From CAZRRV01 sp045660865 (GTDB taxonomy: Bacteria; Bacillota; Clostridia; Oscillospirales; Acutalibacteraceae), in NCBI GenBank assembly GCA_045660865.1, contig JAZREP010000015.1, forward strand, positions 1-63,823: DNA of 63,823 bases, in the 5' to 3' direction. Below the pieces are notes generated by a model that was not told where the DNA came from, ran no database searches, and worked only from the letters and a program-made list of their open reading frames with translations. Positions 36,424-44,317 of the stretch are shown here, one piece after another. The first letter of the stretch is position 1, and each line of letters opens with the position of its first letter. Made by a program: the position numbers and the translations under genes.

Positions 36424-36627
36424 ATGATAGTGTTTGATAAACTGTGGGTTACTATGAAGAAAAAAGGCTTCTCTACTTATAAATTAAGAGAACAATGTGG
36501 AATTGATAGCAAAACAATACGAAGACTAAAAGCAAACGAAAATATAGAAACCAAAACGTTAGATAAATTATGCCATGCATTAAACTGTCAACTTGAAGAT
36601 ATTGCAGAATTTGTAAAAGAAAATTAG
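36424..36627 (+). CDS. Cro/C1-type helix-turn-helix protein
   Basis: 67 aa, ATG with AAGGGGGT upstream. The whole protein is one HTH domain (FSTYKLREQCGIDSKTIRRL, then LDKLCHALNCQLEDIAEFV), similar to the Xre/YozG type. Codon use is more AT-rich than in neighbouring housekeeping genes. A DNA-binding repressor for its own and the divergent SLOG promoter is the simplest reading. Confidence 0.88.
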   Translation: MIVFDKLWVTMKKKGFSTYKLREQCGIDSKTIRRLKANENIETKTLDKLCHALNCQLEDIAEFVKEN

Positions 36628-36630
36628 AAA

Positions 36631-36667
36631 CAAAGGACTTGGGGAAATTTCTCCAAGTCCTTTAATT
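36631..36667. terminator. Bidirectional terminator between the HTH gene and adh
   Basis: Stem AAAGGACTTGG/CCAAGTCCTTT (36632-36642 with 36653-36663) with short T-rich tails on either strand, between convergent genes. Confidence 0.8.
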
Positions 36668-36698
36668 ATACAAAATAAATTTCTTATTTGCAAATAAC

Positions 36699-37844
36699 TT
36701 ACCAAAGATTACGATAAATCTGCATAACAGCTTCTTTATCCGGTGTTCTTGGGTTAGTTGCTGTACAAGCATCTGCTAAAGCAGCTTCTGCCATAGCTTC
36801 AACTTTACTCATATAGTCATTTACAGAGATTGTGCCGATTTCGGAAATTTTTGCAGGAATACCCATATCCTGATTCATAAACTGAATCCACTGGATTAAG
36901 GAGCGAACGCTCATAACCTTGTTATAGCTGCTTAAACCAAGTGTATGCGCAATTGTGCAATATCTCTTAACTGACGGATGATATTCGGACTGAGAATGAC
37001 TGTCTTTATGTATATCTGCGTTGTATTCAATAATGTGCGGTAATAACATTGCATTCGCACGTCCATGCGGAATATGGAAGTTTGCACCCAGCTGATGAGC
37101 CATACCGTGAGTAAGACCTAAAGAGGCTGAGTTAAAAGCAATTCCTGCCAAACAGGACGCTACGTGCATTTTCTGTCTTGCGTGAGTGTCATCACCGTTT
37201 AAATATGCTCTAAGTAAGAATACGCCAATGATTTCAACCGATTTTTCAGCCAAAGCTGCCGAGAATTCGTTATGGTTAGTACTTACATAAGCCTCAATAG
37301 CGTGTGTTAATACGTCCATACCTGTATCGGCAGTGATTGCCGGCGGTACACTTTTAACAAGCTCCGCATCCAAAATAGCCTCCTCCGCTGTAAGGGAGTC
37401 GGATACTAACGGATGTTTAACCTTTGCTACTGTGTCATTAACTACAGCAAAAGATGTAACCTCAGAACCTGTTCCGCTGGTTGTAGGAATAGCAATTAAA
37501 GCAACATCTGCATATTGATTGGTCTTTAAAGCAAATTCACGAATGGCTTTTGAAGAGTCAATAGCAGAACCACCGCCTACCGAAACGATAACATCAGGCT
37601 GGTATTCCAACATTTTCTTAACACCGATAATAATTTTATCAACCGGTGCATCAGCAACTACATCGTGGAAAATGTCATAAGCTTTGCCGGATTTTTCCAA
37701 AGGCTCTGTAATCAATTTAATCATCGGACCGTTTGCAATGAAAGGGTCAGTAATAACCAAGACACGCTTGTACGGCATTTGCGCAAGACGTTCAAGGGCA
37801 TTATCACCAAAATGAATTTTAGTTTTAAGCTCAAATGATTTCAT
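36699..37844 (-). CDS. Iron-containing (type III) alcohol dehydrogenase
   Basis: 381 aa, ATG start with AAAGGAATT upstream. The NAD-binding motif is GGGSAIDSSKAI. The metal-ligand helix DTGMDVLTHAIEAYVS gives Asp and His, and HGMAHQLGANFHIPHGRANA gives the other His ligands. A 1-propanol/1-butanol-type dehydrogenase reducing fermentation aldehydes with NADH is likely, but substrate is not readable. Single gene behind a strong promoter that carries a dyad in its spacer. Confidence 0.94.
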   Translation of the reverse strand: MKSFELKTKIHFGDNALERLAQMPYKRVLVITDPFIANGPMIKLITEPLEKSGKAYDIFHDVVADAPVDKIIIGVKKMLEYQPDVIVSVGGGSAIDSSKAIREFALKTNQYADVALIAIPTTSGTGSEVTSFAVVNDTVAKVKHPLVSDSLTAEEAILDAELVKSVPPAITADTGMDVLTHAIEAYVSTNHNEFSAALAEKSVEIIGVFLLRAYLNGDDTHARQKMHVASCLAGIAFNSASLGLTHGMAHQLGANFHIPHGRANAMLLPHIIEYNADIHKDSHSQSEYHPSVKRYCTIAHTLGLSSYNKVMSVRSLIQWIQFMNQDMGIPAKISEIGTISVNDYMSKVEAMAEAALADACTATNPRTPDKEAVMQIYRNLW

Positions 37845-37879
37845 ACTAATTCCTTTCCACTGCTTAAATCTCTTTATTT

Positions 37880-37908
37880 ATAATATACCTATTTTGTATA
37901 GGTGTCAA
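37880..37908 (-). promoter_or_regulatory. adh promoter with dyad operator in the spacer
   Basis: Leftward TTGACA (37903-37908), a 17-bp spacer and TATTAT (37880-37885). The perfect dyad ACCTAT-N5-ATAGGT (37887-37903) fills the spacer, where a bound regulator would block or reshape the promoter. It does not look like a Rex site. Confidence 0.65.
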
Positions 37909-37930
37909 TACAAATAAACTTATTATAGTG

Positions 37931-37980
37931 TAAAAAATTAGACACATCATAGTAAAAATACTTAGAATGATGTGTCTAAT
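37931..37980 (-). terminator. Terminator after the GGGtGRT gene
   Basis: A 14-bp perfect stem ATTAGACACATCAT/ATGATGTGTCTAAT (37937-37950 with 37967-37980), followed on the minus strand by TTTTTT. Confidence 0.88.
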
Positions 37981-38012
37981 ATTACTTTTTATAAAATGTA
38001 GCCTAAATCGGT

Positions 38013-39023
38013 TTAGAACTTGCCGGCTTTAGCAGCTTCTTCAACTGCAACTGCGCAAGCAACAGTCATACCAACCATGGGGTTGTTACCTGCACCGATA
38101 AGACCCATCATCTCAACGTGAGCAGGAACGGAAGAAGAACCTGCAAACTGAGCATCGGAATGCATACGGCCCATAGTATCGGTCATACCGTAAGAAGCGG
38201 GGCCTGCAGCCATATTGTCGGGATGCAATGTACGACCTGTACCGCCGCCCGAAGCAACAGAGAAGTATTTTTTGCCCTGCTCAATGCATTCTTTCTTATA
38301 AGTACCTGCAACAGGATGCTGGAAGCGAGTGGGGTTGGTGGAGTTACCTGTGATAGAAACGTCAACACCCTCTAAATGCATGATAGCAACGCCCTCACGA
38401 ACATCGTCAGCACCGTAGCAGCGAACCTTAGCACGCTCACCATTAGAATAAGCAATCTCCTCAACGATGTTTACTTTACCGGTAGCATAGTCAAACTTAG
38501 TTTGAACATAGGTAAAGCCGTTGATACGAGAAATAATCTTAGCGGCGTCTTTACCAAGACCGTTAAGGATAACTCTTAAATCTTCTTTTCTTGCCTTGTT
38601 AGCGCTACGGGCCAAGCCGATAGCACCTTCAGCAGCAGCAAAAGATTCGTGGCCTGCTAAGAAAGCGAAGCATTTTGTTTCGTCTCTAAGCAACATTGCG
38701 CCTAAATTACCGTGGCCGATACCAACCTTACGGTCGTCAGCAACAGAACCGGGGATACAGAAAGACTGTAAGCCAAGACCGATTTTTTCTGCAGCCTCAG
38801 CAGCAGAAGCTGCCTTATCTTTAATAGCGATTGCACAACCTACAACGTAAGCCCAGCAAGCGTTTTCGAAACAGATAGGTTGAATACCTTTAACAATATT
38901 GTAAGCATCAACGCCGGCGTCATCGCAAATCTGCTTAGCCTCTTCGATTGAAGAAATGCCGTGCTTTGCGAGTTCCTCATTGATTTGCTTAATTCTTCTG
39001 TCATAACTCTCAAATAATGCCAT
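38013..39023 (-). CDS. GGGtGRT protein (uncharacterised, Fe-S scaffold partner)
   Basis: 336 aa, well conserved in anaerobic Firmicutes and named for a motif seen here as ASGGGTGRTLHPDN. Other striking blocks are IPGSVADDRKVGIGHGNLG, FLAGHESFAAAEGAIG and GLIGAGNNPMVGMTVACAV. Cysteines at FENACWAYVVGC and FCIPG may be functional. No enzymatic activity is established to my knowledge. It directly follows, by 16 bp, a NifU-like Fe-S scaffold gene, a pairing often seen, so a role in Fe-S or sulfur metabolism is inferred. Confidence 0.9.
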   Translation of the reverse strand: MALFESYDRRIKQINEELAKHGISSIEEAKQICDDAGVDAYNIVKGIQPICFENACWAYVVGCAIAIKDKAASAAEAAEKIGLGLQSFCIPGSVADDRKVGIGHGNLGAMLLRDETKCFAFLAGHESFAAAEGAIGLARSANKARKEDLRVILNGLGKDAAKIISRINGFTYVQTKFDYATGKVNIVEEIAYSNGERAKVRCYGADDVREGVAIMHLEGVDVSITGNSTNPTRFQHPVAGTYKKECIEQGKKYFSVASGGGTGRTLHPDNMAAGPASYGMTDTMGRMHSDAQFAGSSSVPAHVEMMGLIGAGNNPMVGMTVACAVAVEEAAKAGKF

Positions 39024-39039
39024 TTCCTATACCTCCCTA

Positions 39040-39732
39040 TTATTCTACGCGCGGGTCAAGCAGGCGGGCGGCATCATCCACACGACCATACTGGCCGCTG
39101 GCTTTTTGCATAGCCTCATTTGCATCCATACCGTTACGAATCATTTCCATCATTTTGCCGAGGTGAACGAATTTATAGCCTGTAATCTGGCCTTCCTCGT
39201 CAACTGCGATTTTGGTTATGTAGCCTTCAGCCAACTCTAAGTAGCGAGGACCTTTAACCTTGGTAGCATAGGTTGTACCAACCTGTGAACGAAGACCTTT
39301 ACCTAAATCTTCAAGGCCTGCGCCTACCGGCAGACCGTCCTCAGAGAAGGCGGTTTGGGTACGGCCGTATACGATTTGTAAGAACAGCTCACGCATAGCT
39401 GTATTTATAGCATCACAAACCAAGTCGGTATTGAGTGCTTCAAGCAAGGTCTTGCCCACGAGGATTTCAGAAGCCATAGCGGCAGAATGGGTCATACCCG
39501 AACAGCCGATTGTTTCAACCAAAGCCTCCTCAATAATACCCTCTTTAACGTTCAGTGTCAGCTTGCAAGCGCCCTGTTGGGGTGCGCACCAGCCGATACC
39601 GTGGGTCAGACCGGAAATATCTTTAATTTCCGTAACCTGCGTCCATCTACCCTCCTGCGGGATGGGTGCAGGACCGTGATATGCACCTTTTGCCAAAGGA
39701 CACATATTTTCTACTTCATGTGAATAGTTCAT
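39040..39732 (-). CDS. NifU/IscU-like iron-sulfur cluster assembly scaffold
   Basis: 230 aa from the ATG at 39732 (AAAGGAGT upstream). A region with GIGWCAPQQGACKLTLNV, LVETIGCSGMTHSAAMASE and LLEALNTDLVCDAI resembles the IscU/NifU fold, but with unusual Cys spacing and long extra N- and C-terminal segments. The C-terminus (LGKMMEMIRNGMDANEAMQ) is a conserved extension. It is probably a specialised scaffold serving the GGGtGRT protein encoded next to it rather than the general Isc/Suf route. Confidence 0.85.
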   Translation of the reverse strand: MNYSHEVENMCPLAKGAYHGPAPIPQEGRWTQVTEIKDISGLTHGIGWCAPQQGACKLTLNVKEGIIEEALVETIGCSGMTHSAAMASEILVGKTLLEALNTDLVCDAINTAMRELFLQIVYGRTQTAFSEDGLPVGAGLEDLGKGLRSQVGTTYATKVKGPRYLELAEGYITKIAVDEEGQITGYKFVHLGKMMEMIRNGMDANEAMQKASGQYGRVDDAARLLDPRVE

Positions 39733-39881
39733 GATTTTACTCCTTTCCAGATATCTAAAAAAGATTATACACAAATTTTGTAAAAAAAACAATAGTTAAT
39801 ACTTATTTTGTTGCAATTTTTTTATTTTGTAATTATACTATACAAATGCAGAATATATATTCTGGTGAAAGGATGATTTTT

Positions 39882-40376
39882 ATGCCGTTTAAAGAAATAA
39901 AAGCAACCGATATAAAGGATAATCTTATTTCACTTATTCGTGATGAATGGGCGCTTGTATGTGCAGGAAACGAAGATAAGCATAATATGATGACTGCAAG
40001 CTGGGGCTTTTTCGGTGAAATGTGGGGCAAGGATTGTGTGATTTCTGCTATCCGCCCGCAAAGACACACATTTGGTTTCATAGAGGAAAACGACACCTTT
40101 GCCCTTTGTTTTATGGGAGATAACAAGGCAGTACACAAAATTTGCGGAAGCAAATCAGGCCGTGATATTGACAAAACCAAGGAAACCGGTCTTACCCCAA
40201 TCTTTGCCGACGGAACGGTTTACTTTGAAGAAGCAAGACTGGTTATAATTGTAAAAAAATTGTATGCCAACACCATTAATCACGAAAACTTTATAGACAA
40301 AGAGCCTTTAAAGTGGTATGACGGTGATACACACAAGATGTTTGTTGCCGAAATTGTCAAAGTCCTTGAAAAATAA
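39882..40376 (+). CDS. Flavin reductase-like FMN-binding protein
   Basis: 164 aa from the ATG at 39882, nine bases after AAAGG; an ATG at 39873 is also possible. The segment DEWALVCAGNEDKHNMMTASWG and the RPQRHTFGFIEENDTF region fit the split-barrel flavin reductase fold. It would bind FMN in the cytosol and act as an oxidoreductase. It is a single-gene unit ended by a hairpin. Electron partner unknown; the nearby flavin-based genes are 2 kb away and there is no direct link. Confidence 0.87.
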   Translation: MPFKEIKATDIKDNLISLIRDEWALVCAGNEDKHNMMTASWGFFGEMWGKDCVISAIRPQRHTFGFIEENDTFALCFMGDNKAVHKICGSKSGRDIDKTKETGLTPIFADGTVYFEEARLVIIVKKLYANTINHENFIDKEPLKWYDGDTHKMFVAEIVKVLEK

Positions 40377-40386
40377 TTAACCCATT

Positions 40387-40420
40387 GTCCCGCCTGCTTT
40401 TATGCAGAGCGGGACTTTTT
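40387..40420 (+). terminator. Terminator after the flavin reductase-like gene
   Basis: Stem GTCCCGCCTGC/GCAGAGCGGGAC with one bulge, loop TTTTAT, then TTTTT. Confidence 0.92.
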
Positions 40421-40465
40421 GTATAAATCCACTGTAAATTTGCAAAATATATATTAGGTGATTTT

Positions 40466-40816
40466 ATGAAAAAGCCATTATTTTATCTTTGCAATCTTGC
40501 GGTTGGTGTTGTAAACGGACTCTTCGGTGCAGGCGGCGGTATGCTTGCCGTACCGCTTTTAAAAAGTACAGACATTTCTCAAAAGCAGGCTCACGCAAAT
40601 TGCGTTGCTATTATTCTGCCTATGACTGTTTTCAGCGCAATACTATATTTGGCGCAAGGGCGAATGGCGGTGTCCGACGCACTGCCGTTTTTTGTGCCGG
40701 GTTTGTTAGGAGCTTTAGCGGGTACCATTATTTTATCTAAAATACAAAACAAGTGGCTCAAAAAGGTTTTTGCCGCCTTTATGATTTGGGCAGGAATTAG
40801 TTTGGTGATGAGATGA
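40466..40816 (+). CDS. TSUP (TauE/SafE) family half-transporter, first subunit
   Basis: 116 aa, AGGTGA upstream of ATG. Four hydrophobic helices fill the protein. The signature NLAVGVVNGLFGAGGGMLAVP with the following QAHANC is the conserved half-repeat of the TauE/SafE family. Full-length members carry two such repeats in one chain of about 250 residues. Here the second repeat is a separate gene overlapping by 4 bp. A heterodimeric exporter/importer of sulfite, sulfonates or another small anion is inferred. Confidence 0.88.
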   Translation: MKKPLFYLCNLAVGVVNGLFGAGGGMLAVPLLKSTDISQKQAHANCVAIILPMTVFSAILYLAQGRMAVSDALPFFVPGLLGALAGTIILSKIQNKWLKKVFAAFMIWAGISLVMR

Positions 40817-41187
40817 ATTCTATTATAACTTTTTTAGCCGGATTTTTGTCGGGAATGTTTGGCGCAATGGGTCTTGGAGGCGGCGGTGTGCTGCTTATTT
40901 ACCTTACTTTATTTGCTGGAATGGAGCAATTGCAAGCCCAGGGTGTAAACCTGCTGTTTTTTATACCCATAGGCACAGTTGCCACCATTATTTACGCAAT
41001 AAGAAAACAAATAAAGTGGAAAACTGTTTTGATTTTTGCTTGTCTTGGTATTGCAGGTTCTGCCGGCGGTACCTATATTTCAAGTTTGCTTGGCGGAACA
41101 TTGCTTTCCAAACTGTTTGGAGGCGCTTTAATTTTAACCGGAATTTGGCAACTTTTCAGTAGACAAAAAGAAAAACCGGTGGTATAA
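40813..41187 (+). CDS. TSUP (TauE/SafE) family half-transporter, second subunit
   Basis: 124 aa, starting in the ATGA overlap with the preceding half. It repeats the same fold: FLAGFLSGMFGAMGLGGGGVL, QAQGVNLLFFIP, then two helices with SAGGTYISSLLGG. Coupling through ATGA supports equal synthesis of the two halves. No reading-frame error is needed to explain the split: each has its own start and complete helices. Confidence 0.88.
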   Translation: MNSIITFLAGFLSGMFGAMGLGGGGVLLIYLTLFAGMEQLQAQGVNLLFFIPIGTVATIIYAIRKQIKWKTVLIFACLGIAGSAGGTYISSLLGGTLLSKLFGGALILTGIWQLFSRQKEKPVV

Positions 41188-41220
41188 TTCTATAAACACA
41201 ATGTAAAGGAATGTTAGTTT

Positions 41221-42102
41221 ATGGATTTCAATGCAACTTTAGTAGTTATGGCAGCAGGTATGGGTAGCCGTTTCGGCGGACTTAAACAGGTTGAGCCTGT
41301 AGGTCCTAACGGTGAAGCCATTTTAGATTTTTCAGTTTATGATGCAAAGCAAGCAGGCTTTAACAAAGTAGTATTTATTATAAAGAAGCAAATTGAGGAA
41401 GAATTTAAGAGTTTAGTCGGCAGCCGCATAGAAAAACAGATTGCGGTTGATTATGTATTCCAAGAGACTGACAAACTGCCCGAAGGCTTTGTTTGCCCTT
41501 CAACACGCACCAAACCCTGGGGCACAGGACACGCAGTGCTCTGTTGTAAAGATGTTGTTAAAGAGCCTTTTGCAGTTATCAATGCCGACGATTTCTACGG
41601 TTCCTCCGGATACAAGAGCATCTATGAGCATTTGAAAAACAACAATAATTACTGTATGGTAGGCTTCCGTCTTGGCAATACAGTAACCGAAAACGGAACT
41701 GTTTCCCGTGGTGTTTGCAACACAGAAAACGGTCTTTTAACCTCTGTTACCGAGCACACAAAAATTGACGGCAACTGCGTATCCTTATTTGACAATGAAA
41801 CTGTACAGCTCACACCCGATACCATTATTTCCATGAACATGTGGGGCTTTACACCCGATATTTTCAATTACTTAGAGCGTGAATTTAACGGATTTTTAAA
41901 AGAAAACATTAACAGCGAAAAGGCTGAGTTTTTCTTGCCCTTTGTTGTAGACGATTTAATTAAAAACGGTGAAAAAACCGTAAGCATGCTGACAACTGAG
42001 GATAAGTGGTACGGCGTTACATATAAAGAGGACAAGGATGCCGTTGTTTCAGCTGTTTCGGCTTTAATTAGCGAAGGCCGTTACGATAGTATGAAAGGAT
42101 AA
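41221..42102 (+). CDS. Sugar-phosphate nucleotidyltransferase-like protein
   Basis: 293 aa, ATG with AAAGGA eight bases upstream. The NTP-transferase P-loop is MAAGMGSRFGGLKQVEPVG and the metal site is VINADDFYG. The TKPWGTGHAVLC stretch is typical of the MobA/NDP-sugar group in gut Clostridia. It probably activates a sugar or choline-type phosphate with NTP. The usual kinase partner is not adjacent. A DUF436 gene follows 8 bp downstream. Confidence 0.9.
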   Translation: MDFNATLVVMAAGMGSRFGGLKQVEPVGPNGEAILDFSVYDAKQAGFNKVVFIIKKQIEEEFKSLVGSRIEKQIAVDYVFQETDKLPEGFVCPSTRTKPWGTGHAVLCCKDVVKEPFAVINADDFYGSSGYKSIYEHLKNNNNYCMVGFRLGNTVTENGTVSRGVCNTENGLLTSVTEHTKIDGNCVSLFDNETVQLTPDTIISMNMWGFTPDIFNYLEREFNGFLKENINSEKAEFFLPFVVDDLIKNGEKTVSMLTTEDKWYGVTYKEDKDAVVSAVSALISEGRYDSMKG

Positions 42103-42110
42103 ACTGATTT

Positions 42111-42653
42111 ATGGAACAAATTAAGGCGCAAGCATCAGCTGCCGTTAAAGAGCTGATTCAAGTTGCTGGACTTAAAAAAGGTGATATTTTAGTTGTTGGT
42201 TGCAGCAGCAGTGAGATAATGGGTTGCGGAATTGGTACAAACTCTGACATTTCGGCTGCCGAGGCAGTTTTTAACACTATCTATCCCCTGCTTTCAAAAA
42301 AAGGCATTTACTTAGCGGCTCAATGCTGTGAGCATTTAAACCGAGCTATTGTTATAGAGAAGGATGCTTTACCTTTTGCTGAGCAGGTAAATGTTGTGCC
42401 GCAAAAAAAAGCAGGCGGCTCATTTGCAACAACCGCCTACCATTCATTTAAAAATCCAATTGTCGTTGAGGAAATCAAGGCCGATGCAGGCTTAGATATC
42501 GGCAGTACCTTGATTGGTATGCACCTTAAAAAGGTTGCCGTTCCTGTACGCCTTGAAACCAAGCAAATCGGTGAGGCTTTACTTACCGCCGCCAGAACAA
42601 GACCTAAATTTATCGGCGGTGTTAGAGCTATCTACGATAATGATTTAATGTAA
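42111..42653 (+). CDS. YwlG/DUF436 (TIGR01440) family protein
   Basis: 180 aa. Conserved blocks are LVVGCSSSEIMGCGIGTNSD, GIYLAAQCCEHLNRA and GSTLIGMHLKKVAVPVR. The family is widespread in Firmicutes and has no firm function. Its Shine-Dalgarno overlaps the end of the preceding gene (ATG AAA GGA TAA), so the two are coupled. Its last 22 bp overlap the convergent polyprenyl synthase gene. Confidence 0.92.
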   Translation: MEQIKAQASAAVKELIQVAGLKKGDILVVGCSSSEIMGCGIGTNSDISAAEAVFNTIYPLLSKKGIYLAAQCCEHLNRAIVIEKDALPFAEQVNVVPQKKAGGSFATTAYHSFKNPIVVEEIKADAGLDIGSTLIGMHLKKVAVPVRLETKQIGEALLTAARTRPKFIGGVRAIYDNDLM

Positions 42654-43501
42654 TTTATAATATCCGTAACTGCTTCGGCGTTTTGCCGAGGCAGTTTTTT
42701 TATTTGGTGATTTATTTTGCTTTCGTATTTTGCCGTGATTTGTCTGGCAATGGCTACGCCGCCGTCCATATAACGCAAAACCTCATTGCTTTTATCCCCT
42801 TTTAGCCAAGGGTAAAGTTCCAGTGTGCAAATGTGGGGCATAGTCATTACGCCGTTTTTAAAATCGGAATACCTTTTTTCACCCATAACAGTACAATCTT
42901 TTATATCATCGTTAAGCTGAAACCACAATCCTATTCTGCGGCAAAGCGTACTAAGGGTTGCAGAATCAGTATAATTTTGCAAAGCGGCGGCACCGCACAA
43001 GGAAAACAAGGCTGCCGTCTTACCGTTTATTGTGCGGGCGTATTCCGGCACCGAAACTACTTTGTGCTGATTGTTTATTTCTCGCATTTCACCGCAACAC
43101 AATTTAGAAAGCGTTTTATAAAAATACTCGGTTAATTCATTTTGGTCCTTAATCAAGGAAAAGCATTTAAGGTACAAGAAATCGCCCGTAAGCAGCGCCT
43201 TATTTTCACCGAATTTTTGGTGTAATGCTCTTTTGCCACGTCTGGTTTCGCTTTTGTCAATTAAGTCATCGTGTATCAATGTTGCCAAATGCAAAAGTTC
43301 AATTGCCGCCAAGCGGGGAACAATTTCCTTTGGTATTCTCCCCTTTTCATCGGTTGAAAGGGCTAAACCTAACCGTGCACGAAGCATTTTTCCGTACGGG
43401 CGCACAGTGTATTTTAGTGTATCATTAAAAACACCGCCCTGCAGTGTGTCCCTAAGTATAAACTTAACACCCTGCAAGGCGGTATTTTGACTTTGGTACA
43501 T
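42632..43501 (-). CDS. Polyprenyl (heptaprenyl-type) diphosphate synthase, FLEET locus
   Basis: 289 aa from the ATG at 43501; its AAGGA overlaps the preceding stop. The first Asp-rich motif is LIHDDLIDKSETRRGK and the second is LNDDIKD, as in trans-prenyl synthases (HepT/IspB type). It makes the long isoprenoid tail of a quinone. It is the last gene of the leftward ndh2-eetA-eetB series, the place of the dmkB-type synthase of the Listeria FLEET locus. A quinone ring prenyltransferase (DmkA/MenA) is not in the window. Confidence 0.9.
   Translation of the reverse strand: MYQSQNTALQGVKFILRDTLQGGVFNDTLKYTVRPYGKMLRARLGLALSTDEKGRIPKEIVPRLAAIELLHLATLIHDDLIDKSETRRGKRALHQKFGENKALLTGDFLYLKCFSLIKDQNELTEYFYKTLSKLCCGEMREINNQHKVVSVPEYARTINGKTAALFSLCGAAALQNYTDSATLSTLCRRIGLWFQLNDDIKDCTVMGEKRYSDFKNGVMTMPHICTLELYPWLKGDKSNEVLRYMDGGVAIARQITAKYESKINHQIKKLPRQNAEAVTDIINYIKSLS
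42667..42702 (+). terminator. Terminator of the DUF436 gene, inside the convergent coding sequence
   Basis: AACTGC(C)TCGGC-type stem around GTTTT, then seven Ts. It lies within the C-terminal codons of the minus-strand prenyl synthase, so one sequence serves as protein code and terminator. Confidence 0.85.
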
Positions 43502-43512
43502 AACATCATTCC

Positions 43513-43998
43513 TTAAATAATATGTACCCTTGCAAGTAGGAATATACTTACAAGTCCTATAAGGAATCCACAAACCACACCGGCAATTAACAAAACCGGA
43601 GTATAATAAAAAACTGCGTTTGAGCCAAGTATAATTGACGCAACAAGTAACTGACCTATATTATGTGCAACACCACCTGCGACACTTACACCCACCGGAG
43701 AAAAAATCTTTGTTGCTTTTAGCAAGACCATAACCAATAAACTCAGCAATCCGCCGCAAAGTGAATACACAAGTGACATTACATTGCCGAACAGAAGCGC
43801 AACCAGTAAAATTCGCAAAAGATTTATAAGGATTGCTGTTTTGAAATCTTTACGGTAAAGCAGAAAAACCGAGATTAAATTAGCAAGACCTAATTTAACA
43901 CCGTAGGCAATAAAATCAAGCGGAAGCAATATCTCCACATAGGATAAAATCATACCCAATGCCAAAAGCAAGCCGTATGTGGCGGTTTTTTTAGCCAT
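43513..43998 (-). CDS. eetB: Gx-transporter (PF07456-type) membrane protein, EetB-like
   Basis: 161 aa from the ATG at 43998 with GGAGGTGCGG upstream. Five or six membrane helices; VKLGLANLISVFLLY and VGVSVAGGVAHNIGQL are the family signatures. Once named heptaprenyl diphosphate synthase component I, this ECF-S-like family includes EetB of the Listeria extracellular electron transfer locus. There it works with EetA and Ndh2 to move electrons from the quinone pool outward. It starts 2 bp after the NusG_II gene. Confidence 0.88.
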   Translation of the reverse strand: MAKKTATYGLLLALGMILSYVEILLPLDFIAYGVKLGLANLISVFLLYRKDFKTAILINLLRILLVALLFGNVMSLVYSLCGGLLSLLVMVLLKATKIFSPVGVSVAGGVAHNIGQLLVASIILGSNAVFYYTPVLLIAGVVCGFLIGLVSIFLLARVHII

Positions 43999-43999
43999 C

Positions 44000-44317
44000 T
44001 TACCGCACCTCCACGACAACCGAATTAGGCAGACATACTATGGCTTCGCCTTTATCGTTTATTTTACCTTTGTTGACACAAATTTGGTCACGGCAGTCGG
44101 CGTGGGAAACAAACACTGCTCCATCTTTTATTTCTACCGTATTGTGCTCTAATTTTATGACCTGATTAGTGTCTAAACGGTATTCGCCATAAACCTCATT
44201 AGCGGTTGTTACGCGAACTGTACCGCCCTCTTTTTTAAATGCCGCAAATAAAAAAACCGACTCAACCGCTATGGCAATAATGCAGGCACTTAAAATATAA
44301 TCTGCTTTTTTAATCAT
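44000..44317 (-). CDS. eetA: NusG domain II membrane-anchored protein, EetA-like
   Basis: 105 aa. One N-terminal membrane helix (about residues 7-26) is followed by an extracytoplasmic NusG_II beta domain: YRLDTNQVIKLEHNTVEIKDG, then SHADCRDQICVNKGKI and IVCLPNSVVVEV. The Cys pair in DCRDQIC is conserved in the family. NusG_II plus Gx-transporter is the EetA-EetB pair of FLEET loci and also occurs near flavinylated proteins elsewhere. It overlaps the ndh2 end by 8 bp. Confidence 0.88.
   Translation of the reverse strand: MIKKADYILSACIIAIAVESVFLFAAFKKEGGTVRVTTANEVYGEYRLDTNQVIKLEHNTVEIKDGAVFVSHADCRDQICVNKGKINDKGEAIVCLPNSVVVEVR

Noticed and set aside
40466..41187. Frameshifted TauE/SafE pseudogene
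   Set aside because: Both halves have ribosome sites, complete helices and an ATGA overlap, so a real two-subunit form is more likely.
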